Shown here: positions 1 to 6,427 of the stretch, piece after piece
Numbering within the stretch: position 1 is the first letter of the stretch
Layout of the letters: every line of letters starts with the position of its first letter
Source of the DNA: an uncultured Prevotellaceae bacterium
GTDB taxonomy: Bacteria > Bacteroidota > Bacteroidia > Bacteroidales > Bacteroidaceae
Length of the DNA stretch: 6,901 nucleotides
Direction: 5' to 3'
Assembly (NCBI GenBank): GCA_947306845.1
Contig: CAMZHP010000178.1
Coordinates: forward strand, 1 to 6,901
Position numbers and translations under genes: made by a program
The notes under the pieces: generated by a model
Databases searched by the model: none
What the model was told of the DNA's origin: nothing
Seen by the model: the letters and a program-made list of their open reading frames with translations, nothing else

Positions 1-669
1 GTTGGCCCGCTCAATCTCTGCCCGCGCCACATCGATGCGGTGCTGCCGCTTTTCTAGATAATAGGCGTAATTGCCCCGGTAGGTGTAGAGGGTGTGGCCG
101 TCGAGCTCGATGATGGAGTCGCACACGCGGTCGAGGAAGAAACGGTCGTGTGTGACCATCAGCAACGTGCGGTTGCCGCGAGAGAGATACCCCTCCAGCC
201 ACTCGATCATGTCGAGGTCGAGGTGGTTGGTCGGCTCATCGAGAATCAGCAGGTCGGGTTCGGTGAGCAACACATTGGCGAGTGCTACACGCTTCTGCTG
301 ACCGCCGCTCAACTGACCCATCGGCTGATGAAGGTCGCGGATTTTCAGTTGGGTGAGCACTTGCTTGGCGCGGAGCACTTTTTCATCGTCACCCTGATGG
401 TTGAAACAGGCATCGAGCACCGACTCTTCGGGGTCAAAGCGCGGCGACTGTTCCAGATAGCCCACCTTCAGGTCACGGCGATAGATGATCTCGCCGCTGT
501 CATAGCCTTCTTTACCGGTCAGGATGGAAAGGAGGGTCGATTTGCCCGTACCGTTCCTCGCCACCAGTCCCACATGCTGGCCCTCGCTGATGGAGAACGA
601 GAGGTTGTCGAACAACTGGAGGGCGCCAAAACTTTTGGTCAGTCCCTGTACGTCGAGATAGGCATTCAT
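1..669 (-). CDS. ABC-F family ATPase, Uup-like, N-terminal 223 residues (C-terminus beyond the window edge)
   Basis: ABC-F proteins are soluble twin-ATPase proteins without membrane segments that act on the ribosome; this one is probably a translation factor rather than a transporter. I translated the open frame by hand from the ATG at 669 to the left edge with no stop. The first nucleotide-binding domain is complete: Walker A at residues 37-45 (ARNGTGKST), signature LSGGQ at 120-124, Walker B LLILDEPTNHLD at 140-151 with catalytic Glu145, and switch His174 in VTHDR. Residues from about 200 on begin the charged linker joining the two ABC domains. The second domain, roughly 400 residues, is missing because the window ends. 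Only about 75 residues separate Walker A from the signature, so the arm insertion seen in EttA is absent, which favours a Uup-type member. The first Walker A residue is Ala instead of Gly. It starts 9 nt after the ysxC stop, with no Shine-Dalgarno sequence. The family is certain; the subfamily is inferred. Confidence 0.93.
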   Translation of the reverse strand, partial: MNAYLDVQGLTKSFGALQLFDNLSFSISEGQHVGLVARNGTGKSTLLSILTGKEGYDSGEIIYRRDLKVGYLEQSPRFDPEESVLDACFNHQGDDEKVLRAKQVLTQLKIRDLHQPMGQLSGGQQKRVALANVLLTEPDLLILDEPTNHLDLDMIEWLEGYLSRGNRTLLMVTHDRFFLDRVCDSIIELDGHTLYTYRGNYAYYLEKRQHRIDVARAEIERAN

Positions 670-678
670 AACGGTGGG

Positions 679-1284
679 TTAGGGTTGTACGATGTCTTTG
701 TTGATGTTGTCAATATAGGCGAGCAGTTCATCCCTGCCCGTGCGTTTCTCACTACTCGTCACGAAATAGGGTGGCAGCTCTTCCCACTCCTCTTTCAGGG
801 AGTCCATGAATCGCTTGACGCTTTCCTGGGCTTTCATGTTGGACAGTTTGTCGGCTTTGGTGAAGACGATGGAGAAGGGGATGCTGCTCTCACCGAGCCA
901 GTTGATGAACTCGCGGTCGATGGCCTGTGGCTCCAGGCGGATGTCGATGAGCACAAACACATTGGCCAGTTGCTGGCGGAGCAGCAGATAGGAGTTGATC
1001 ATGTTCTGAATCTTTTGCTGCACGCTCTTGGAGCGCTTGGCGAAACCATAGCCGGGCAGGTCGACCAGATACCATTCGTGGTTGATGAGGAAATGGTTGA
1101 TGAGCAGCGTCTTGCCAGGAGTTGAAGAGGTTTTGGCAAGGCCCTTGTGGTTGCAAAGCATGTTGATGAGGCTCGACTTGCCCACGTTGGAGCGACCGAT
1201 AAAGGCATATTCGGGTTTGAAGTCCTTAGGGCAGCTGTCGAGTGTCGGACTGCTCAGGGCGAAGGTGGAGGTCTTGATTTCCAT
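679..1284 (-). CDS. ysxC: YsxC/EngB (YihA) ribosome-biogenesis GTPase
   Basis: This is a small GTPase of the TRAFAC/Era-like group that binds the 50S subunit and is needed for late large-subunit assembly; it is essential in several bacteria. At 201 residues it has normal family length. The G motifs are all present and in order: G1 GRSNVGKSS at 30-38, the G2 region STPGKT at 54-59, G3 DLPGYG at 75-80, G4 TKAD at 142-145, and G5 TSS at 176-178. The DLPGYGFA stretch is diagnostic for EngB. The ATG at 1284 is supported because the usual short N-terminal strand precedes the first G motif at residue 30. It starts 5 nt after the helicase stop; the A-rich 3' end of the helicase gene forms its leader. 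The stop lies 9 nt before the ABC-F start. Two ribosome-related genes thus sit side by side at the distal end of the cluster. No key residue is missing. Confidence 0.97.
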   Translation of the reverse strand: MEIKTSTFALSSPTLDSCPKDFKPEYAFIGRSNVGKSSLINMLCNHKGLAKTSSTPGKTLLINHFLINHEWYLVDLPGYGFAKRSKSVQQKIQNMINSYLLLRQQLANVFVLIDIRLEPQAIDREFINWLGESSIPFSIVFTKADKLSNMKAQESVKRFMDSLKEEWEELPPYFVTSSEKRTGRDELLAYIDNINKDIVQP

Positions 1285-1310
1285 ATTTGTCAGTTCTTTT
1301 TGTTTCGTTC
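1282..1310 (-). promoter_or_regulatory. A-rich initiation region of ysxC
   Basis: Reading on the minus strand, the 26 nt before the ysxC ATG contain 16 A residues. They encode the helicase C-terminal residues ERNKKN, its TGA stop and a CAAAT spacer. There is no AGGAGG-like element. A-rich, unstructured leaders are the usual favourable context in Bacteroidota, so this is the best-looking start context in the cluster. The composition is counted; its effect is inferred. Confidence 0.5.
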
Positions 1311-3035
1311 TAATTTCTTGATGCGGCGTTGCGGCTCCTTGGCGTCGGGCCAGAGTTCTAGGGCCTTGCGGTAGTTGGCGATGGCGGCATCGGGCATGCC
1401 CTCTCGCTCACAGTCCTTACCCATCAGCGTGTATTCTGCGGCGAGACGTTGCAGAAAGTCAGAACGTCCGGCAGCAGCAGCGCGCAACTGTTGGTTCTCC
1501 TCGCGTAGGTGCAGCAATTGGTTGAGCTTGCGTCGGATGAAGCGTTTGACGACGGGCTTTTCTATGTCGTAGCGGTGGTGGATGGCCTTGAAGAAGTTGT
1601 CGAGGAAAGCATCGGCGTCGCTCCTGTCGAGGGAGATGACGGCATCATGGTATTCCTTGTCGGCCATCGATTCCTCAAGGGCGGCATTGATGGCGCGCTC
1701 ATCATTGTAACTGCGTGAGAATCTCACCACTTCGGAACGAACAAAGATGTCGGAATAGCGGATGGGTTCTTTCAGGCAGATGCCTTCCAACGACTGGCAG
1801 CGCGAGAGCGCGACGTAGGTTTGGCCGCCAGCAAAGGCACCGCCCGAGAGGTCGATGCTCACATGCCGGAAAGTAAGCCCCTGGCTCTTGTGCACGGTGA
1901 TGGCCCATGCCAGACGGAGGGGAAACTGGATGAAGCGGCCGATCTCCTCTTCCTCGATTTTCTCTTCTTGTTCATTGAAGGTGTAGCGCATGTTGCTCCA
2001 GATGTCGCGGGTCACCTCATACTCGTCGCCATTGTCGGTGCGCACAGTGAGGATTTCCTCGCCATCGTCGTCGCTGTCTATCATCGTGATGGTGCCGAGG
2101 GTGCCGTTCACCCAGCGGTGGTCCATATCGTTCTTTACAAAGATGACTTGGGCGCCTACCTTGACCTCCAATTCCATCAAGGTGGGGAGGCTCGTGGTGG
2201 GGAACTCGCCTTCGAGCATGCCGTGGAGGATAGTCACCTCGCCGGGAAGTTCGCTCAGGTGCTGCTCGTTGATGTAGTCGACGGTGTTGCGGCGAGTGGA
2301 CAGAGTGATGGACAGTCCGTCACCTTGTTGGATGGATTGGCCCACTCGCTGGTTGAGCCGTGTGAGTTCTGCCTGAGTCACCTGGTTGGTGCGGATGTGG
2401 TCGAGCAGCGAGATAAACTGCTTGTCGTCCTGACGGTACACCTTGGTCAGTTCGATGCTCACCAGCGTCATGGTCTGGAAAATCTTCGCGTCGAAGAAAA
2501 ACTGGGAGGGATACCACGGGCGCAGCAGTTGACGGTCCTCATCGCGCACAACAGGTTCGAGTTGGAAGATGTCTCCAACAAACAGCATCTGCTTACCGCC
2601 GAAAGGCGCATAACGGTTGCGGGTGTAGATGCGCAGCACCTTGTCGATGAAGTCGATGATGTCTGCCCGCACCATGCTGATCTCATCGATGATGATGAGT
2701 TCCACTTCACGGATGATCTTCCGTTTCTCGCCAGTATATTTCAGGGCTTCGCGGATGTTGCGCTCAGAGAAGCGCACATCATTGGGCAACAGGGGATGGA
2801 AAGGCAGCTTGAAAAAACTGTGGAGGGTGCTTCCACCCACGTTGATGGCGGCGATGCCGGTAGGGGCGAGCACCACATGTTTCTTCTTGGTGGTCTCGCA
2901 GATATAGCGCAGCAATGTCGACTTGCCAGTCCCAGCCTTGCCCGTGAGGAAAAGGCTGTGATTGGTGTATTGCACGAGTTGCAGCACTTTCTGCATCTCT
3001 GCATTCTCAGTGTCTATCTGGATCGCTGTTGGCAA
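1290..3035 (-). CDS. Pif1/RecD-like superfamily 1B DNA helicase with C-terminal TPR
   Basis: This is a predicted ATP-dependent DNA helicase of 581 residues. The motifs run in order: motif [10 protein letters not shown] at 32-40, motif Ia around APTGIAA at 57-63, motif II IIIDEIS at 114-120, motif [12 protein letters not shown] at 154-162, motif IV VYRQ at 199-202, motif [10 protein letters not shown] at 380-388, and motif [12 protein letters not shown] at 404-413. The order and wording match Pif1/RecD-type SF1B enzymes, which move 5' to 3'. Residues about 285-365 form an acidic, beta-rich insertion typical of the SH3-like 2B region. The tail is unusual: a likely coiled coil at 503-522, then one tetratricopeptide repeat at 532-565 with Gly539, Ala551, Tyr555, Ala558 and Pro563 in the canonical positions, ending in a Lys/Arg/Asn-rich tip. 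The start is TTG; the next in-frame ATG (2996) would drop 13 residues. The substrate and cellular role are unknown, and a link to replication or R-loop/G4 clearing would be a guess. Confidence 0.93.
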   Translation of the reverse strand: MPTAIQIDTENAEMQKVLQLVQYTNHSLFLTGKAGTGKSTLLRYICETTKKKHVVLAPTGIAAINVGGSTLHSFFKLPFHPLLPNDVRFSERNIREALKYTGEKRKIIREVELIIIDEISMVRADIIDFIDKVLRIYTRNRYAPFGGKQMLFVGDIFQLEPVVRDEDRQLLRPWYPSQFFFDAKIFQTMTLVSIELTKVYRQDDKQFISLLDHIRTNQVTQAELTRLNQRVGQSIQQGDGLSITLSTRRNTVDYINEQHLSELPGEVTILHGMLEGEFPTTSLPTLMELEVKVGAQVIFVKNDMDHRWVNGTLGTITMIDSDDDGEEILTVRTDNGDEYEVTRDIWSNMRYTFNEQEEKIEEEEIGRFIQFPLRLAWAITVHKSQGLTFRHVSIDLSGGAFAGGQTYVALSRCQSLEGICLKEPIRYSDIFVRSEVVRFSRSYNDERAINAALEESMADKEYHDAVISLDRSDADAFLDNFFKAIHHRYDIEKPVVKRFIRRKLNQLLHLREENQQLRAAAAGRSDFLQRLAAEYTLMGKDCEREGMPDAAIANYRKALELWPDAKEPQRRIKKLERNKKN

Positions 3036-3047
3036 GGGGCGTGGTTA
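3033..3047 (-). promoter_or_regulatory. Helicase initiation site: TTG start three codons after the in-frame PBP stop
   Basis: The PBP TAA (3047-3045) is followed by CCACGCCCC and then TTG (3035-3033). The TAA is in the same frame as the helicase, so the helicase cannot start any further upstream. No ATG or GTG lies between the stop and the TTG. The leader is C-rich with no Shine-Dalgarno sequence, a poor-looking site. The alternative is the ATG at 2996-2994, preceded by purine-rich GAGAATGCAGAG. I prefer TTG because the IQIDTEN segment after it looks like real helicase sequence, recalled from relatives and not searched. Confidence 0.55.
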
Positions 3048-5492
3048 TTCGTCGATGATGAATTCTACCTCCTCCTCGGGGATGTTCAAGTCGTTTTCCT
3101 TGGAGGGCGGGGTGATGGAACTCTTGGGGATGAGGTTGCCGTCGATGTCATAAATGAAAGTCTCACCGGCATTGGCGGAGTCATTGTCTTCACTCGAGGA
3201 ACGATGACTCGGTTTGGGTGCGCAATTGAACAGGTCAACGTTGACATCCTCGCCGGGTGGCATTATATAACGGCTGCGGTATTTCATGTAATCTGTGCCT
3301 CGGAGTACCAACTGCAGGAATTTCCCACAGATGGGAAGTGCGGAGTGGGCTCCTTGTCCTAGACGGGGGGTACGGAAATGAATCTGCCGGTATTCGCCGC
3401 CTACCCACGCTCCGCAGACCAGTTTTGGTGTCACGCCGATGAACCAGCCGTCGCTCGCATTGTTGGAGGTGCCGGTCTTGCCGCCGATGTCGGTGTTGGC
3501 CCAATAGCCGACGTATGACGAGAGGGCACTGGAGGTACCGCTGCGCACTCCCTCCATCAGCATCTGCTGCATGAAGAAGGCACTCTTGTAGGGGAGCGCA
3601 CGCGGACTGTCAGTGGGACCCTCGTAGATGAGATTGCCCTCGCTATCGATGATGCGGGTCACCAGGACGGGTTCATGGCGCTTCCCGTCGTTGGCAATAG
3701 TGCTGTAGGCACTCACCAACTCAAGCAGGTTGACATCGGAGGAGCCGAGTAGTGTGGTGGGGTGGGGGTCCAACTCACTCTTGATGCCCATCTCATGGGC
3801 GGTCTTGATGACGTTCTTCAACCCCATCTCCACACCGAGCCTGACGGCGATGCTGTTGGTGCTCTTGGCAAAGGCGCGTTTTAGGGTCATGGAGTCGCCA
3901 GAGAAACTCTTGCTCGAGTTGTTAGGGTTCCAGGGTGACTCGGAATGGGTCTTCTCGTCGTAGATGGGCACCTTGACGGGTTCGTCGCGCCGCTTGTCGC
4001 AGGGCACCAGCCCCTGGTTCATCGCCTCGGTGTAGATAAAGGCCTTGAAAGTGGAGCCTGGTTGGCGCATCGCTGTCACCTTGTCATATTGCCATGTGTT
4101 GTAGTCTATATCTCCCACCCAGGCTACTATGGCACCGGTCCGCGGCTCCATGGCAACTAAACCGGCGTGCATGAAACGGGCCATCACTCGGATGGAATCG
4201 AGCGTGCTCATCTCTGTCTCGTAGGTGCCGCGGTCGTAGCTGAAGAGCTTCACCTTGTGGGGCTGATTCATATAGTGGGCGATAGAGTCAATGTTGCCAT
4301 CGAAGCGGGTTTTCAGGTCTTTGTAAAGAGGCAGCTTTTTGGCAATCTGCTCTACAAAATAGGGAATCACTTTGCCGTCTTCATCACGCCATGGCTCTTG
4401 ACTGCCCCAGTCGGCATTGAACTGTGCCTGCACCTGGCGCATCTGACTGGCAACGGCTTCCTCGGCATATTGCTGCAACTTGGTGTCGAGCGTGGTGTAT
4501 ATCTTCAAACCTGAGGTGTAGAGGTCGTAGCCTGTGTTGTGGCACCACTGTGCAAGGCTTGCCTCTACCGCATCTTTGAAATAGGCGGTGTGACTCTTCT
4601 GACCACTTTCGAGGGTCACATGGAGGGGGGTAGGGACGGGAGCCAACCGGTCGTATTCTGACTGTGACAGATGACCGTTTTTCATCATCAGCTTCATTAC
4701 CACATTGCGGCGGTTATGGCTGTTCTCGGGGTTGATGATGGGGTTGTAGAACGAGGTGGCCTTGAGTATGCCCACCAGCACCGCCGACTGGTCGGTGGTG
4801 AGCTGGTCGGGGGTGGTGTTGAAGTAAGTCTTGCTGGCGGTCTTGATGCCGAAGCAGTTGCTGCCGAAATCCACTGTGTTGGCATACATCGTCAGGATTT
4901 CTTCCTTCTCATACACCATCTCGATCTTGGTGGCGATGATCCATTCCTTGCTCTTGATGATCACCATTCTCAGACCGGGGATGCCTGTCAAAAGTCCCGA
5001 ACTGTTGTTGGTGCGCATCCGGAACATGTTCTTGGCCAACTGCTGCGTGATGGTTGAGGCTCCACGGGCATCATGGTGCACGATGGCGTCTTTCATTGCT
5101 CCCAAAATGCCGCGGAAGTCCACACCATGGTGCTTGTAGAAACGCTCGTCCTCGGTGTCAATGAGCGCATTCCAGAAGACAGGCGCCACATCCTTGTATT
5201 TCACAGGACTACGGTTCTCGTTATAAAACTTCCCGATCAGTTTGCCGTCGGCGCTGTACACTTCCGACGCGGCGTTGGTAGGAGGATGGAGAATTTCATA
5301 AAAACCGGGGGATTTGCCAAACAAACCTAGGAAGTTGATGTCGACCATGCCTAAATAGACAATCATGAACACCACAAACGACGCTGCCGCCGATAGCAAC
5401 TTCACATACCATCGGCGACCCTTGAAGAGATGCACATACCAGGAGAGGGGACGCCTGAGGATGTGCCAGCACCATCTGAGTACCTTTCTCAT
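3045..5492 (-). CDS. mrcA: Bifunctional class A penicillin-binding protein (glycosyltransferase GT51 plus transpeptidase), PBP1A type
   Basis: This enzyme polymerises lipid II into glycan strands and cross-links the stem peptides in the periplasm. At 815 residues it has normal class A length. A basic cytoplasmic N-terminus (1-31, about 11 Arg/Lys/His) is followed by one membrane anchor at about 31-50. The GT51 domain shows EDERFYKHHGVD at 114-125 with catalytic Glu114, GASTITQQLAKNMF at 144-157, the K182/E191 region, EEILTMYAN at 197-205, and GSNCFGIKTASKTYF at 210-224. The transpeptidase shows the acyl-serine motif STFK at 480-483, STN at 544-546 and KTGTS at 672-676, so both active sites appear intact. 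About 12 extra residues lie between GT motifs 2 and 3 compared with E. coli enzymes. The last 60 residues are polar, Ser/Asp/Asn-rich and finally acidic, and probably disordered. Its ATG overlaps the miaA stop by 4 nt, suggesting coupled translation. The symbol follows the closest named E. coli type; orthology in detail is not shown. Confidence 0.96.
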   Translation of the reverse strand: MRKVLRWCWHILRRPLSWYVHLFKGRRWYVKLLSAAASFVVFMIVYLGMVDINFLGLFGKSPGFYEILHPPTNAASEVYSADGKLIGKFYNENRSPVKYKDVAPVFWNALIDTEDERFYKHHGVDFRGILGAMKDAIVHHDARGASTITQQLAKNMFRMRTNNSSGLLTGIPGLRMVIIKSKEWIIATKIEMVYEKEEILTMYANTVDFGSNCFGIKTASKTYFNTTPDQLTTDQSAVLVGILKATSFYNPIINPENSHNRRNVVMKLMMKNGHLSQSEYDRLAPVPTPLHVTLESGQKSHTAYFKDAVEASLAQWCHNTGYDLYTSGLKIYTTLDTKLQQYAEEAVASQMRQVQAQFNADWGSQEPWRDEDGKVIPYFVEQIAKKLPLYKDLKTRFDGNIDSIAHYMNQPHKVKLFSYDRGTYETEMSTLDSIRVMARFMHAGLVAMEPRTGAIVAWVGDIDYNTWQYDKVTAMRQPGSTFKAFIYTEAMNQGLVPCDKRRDEPVKVPIYDEKTHSESPWNPNNSSKSFSGDSMTLKRAFAKSTNSIAVRLGVEMGLKNVIKTAHEMGIKSELDPHPTTLLGSSDVNLLELVSAYSTIANDGKRHEPVLVTRIIDSEGNLIYEGPTDSPRALPYKSAFFMQQMLMEGVRSGTSSALSSYVGYWANTDIGGKTGTSNNASDGWFIGVTPKLVCGAWVGGEYRQIHFRTPRLGQGAHSALPICGKFLQLVLRGTDYMKYRSRYIMPPGEDVNVDLFNCAPKPSHRSSSEDNDSANAGETFIYDIDGNLIPKSSITPPSKENDLNIPEEEVEFIIDE
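5489..5492 (-). promoter_or_regulatory. miaA/PBP start-stop overlap (ATGA)
   Basis: The PBP ATG (5492-5490) and the miaA TGA (5491-5489) share the four bases ATGA. No Shine-Dalgarno-like purine run precedes the PBP start; the upstream bases read AACAAGACCGCAGACAG. Such overlaps usually mean termination-reinitiation coupling, so the PBP level probably depends on translation of miaA. The overlap is seen directly; the coupling is inferred. Confidence 0.8.
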
Positions 5493-6409
5493 CTGTCTGC
5501 GGTCTTGTTGATAAATGTGTCTATATAGGCAAGTATTTCGTCACCTTGGTCGGGATGGAACCACCTGATTCGGCTGTCGCGCTTCAACCAAGTGAGCTGC
5601 TTGCGGCAATAGCGGCGTGTGGCTCCCTGAATGCGCTCCACGGCCTCGGAGAGGGTGCAGCGACCTTCGAAATAGTCAAACAACTCGCGATACCCTACCG
5701 TGTTGAGGGAGTTGGCTCCTTTATAGGGATATACGCGGCGAGCCTCTTCTTCCAGACCCTCAGCTATCATCTGCTCCACACGGCGGTTGATGCGGTCGTA
5801 TAGCTCTTGGCGGTCGCGGGTGAGTCCGATCTTCACCACTGAGAAATCTCGGGGCTTTTGGTTGCGGACGCGGTAGGAGGTGTAGGTGCGGCCTGTCATG
5901 TAGCAGATTTCAAGAGCATGCACCACGCGGCGGGTGTTTTTACGGTCAACGATGGCATAGTATTCGGGATCGGCCACCCTGAGCTCTTCCACCAATCGTT
6001 TGAGTCCTTCTTCCTCCAACCGCTGACGGAGCAAGGTGCGGGTGTCATCATCGATGGTGGGGATGTCGTCGATGCCGTCGCAGACAGCGTCGATATACAT
6101 CATGCTGCCACCAGAGAGAAGGGCGTGAGGGTCATGGCTGAGGGCACCGGGATGCTGGAGAAGGGCGAGCACGTCCTGTTCATACATCGAGGCACTGTAG
6201 TAGTCGGTCAGACGCTTAGTGCCAACGAAATAGTGCTTCACCTCCGACATCTGCTCAAGGGTGGGCGCTGCCGTACCGATGGGGATGTCGGCATAGATCT
6301 GACGGGAGTCGGCATTGATGATGGGCACCCCAAGGTGACGGGCGACGCGGAGGCAGAGCTCGCTCTTGCCTACAGCGGTAGGACCGGTAATCACAAACAG
6401 GGTTTCCAT
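5489..6409 (-). CDS. miaA: tRNA dimethylallyltransferase (tRNA delta(2)-isopentenylpyrophosphate transferase) MiaA
   Basis: MiaA transfers dimethylallyl from DMAPP to N6 of A37 in tRNAs that read codons beginning with U, the first step toward ms2i6A. The 306-residue length is typical. The P-loop GPTAVGKS is at 9-16, and the substrate-binding NADSRQIY at 32-39 has the conserved Asp34. GTAAPT is at 45-50 and HYFVG at 59-63. GGSMMYI at 100-106 corresponds to the family GGTxLYI, and it is followed by GIDDIP at 112-117. NTRRVVHALEI at 158-168, NTVGYRELFDYF at 236-247 and TRRYCRKQLTW at 264-274 complete the family pattern. The ATG at 6409 puts the P-loop at the expected distance from the N-terminus. 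It follows lpxA by 18 nt, and its TGA stop overlaps the PBP start. Ser102 replaces the Thr usual in the GGT motif, a conservative change. The assignment is firm. Confidence 0.97.
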   Translation of the reverse strand: METLFVITGPTAVGKSELCLRVARHLGVPIINADSRQIYADIPIGTAAPTLEQMSEVKHYFVGTKRLTDYYSASMYEQDVLALLQHPGALSHDPHALLSGGSMMYIDAVCDGIDDIPTIDDDTRTLLRQRLEEEGLKRLVEELRVADPEYYAIVDRKNTRRVVHALEICYMTGRTYTSYRVRNQKPRDFSVVKIGLTRDRQELYDRINRRVEQMIAEGLEEEARRVYPYKGANSLNTVGYRELFDYFEGRCTLSEAVERIQGATRRYCRKQLTWLKRDSRIRWFHPDQGDEILAYIDTFINKTADR

Positions 6410-6427
6410 CGGACAGCGGATGGGGAA

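Noticed and set aside
94..1125. A 343-codon open frame on the plus strand opposite the ABC-F gene and ysxC
   Set aside because: Same explanation: it is in exact antisense codon register with both minus-strand genes, which share a frame. The protein has no family features.
1960..2080. Acidic Glu/Asp-rich stretches in the helicase as possible low-complexity or repeat DNA
   Set aside because: They fall in the beta-rich insertion before motif V, where such sequence is normal, and the codons are not tandemly repeated.
1821..3362. A 513-codon open frame on the plus strand opposite the helicase and the PBP 3' end
   Set aside because: Its codons are exactly antisense to the codons of the two minus-strand genes, which share a frame. 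In that register, stops appear only where the sense genes use TTA, CTA or TCA, which are rare in G+C-rich coding sequence. The product has no recognisable domain, and the sense genes have complete motifs.
5322..5329. TAGGTTTG on the minus strand, matching the Bacteroides -7 consensus TAnnTTTG
   Set aside because: It lies inside the PBP coding sequence (codons for Leu-Gly-Leu-Phe), lacks a proper TTTG -33 element at the right spacing, and has no following start codon that makes sense.
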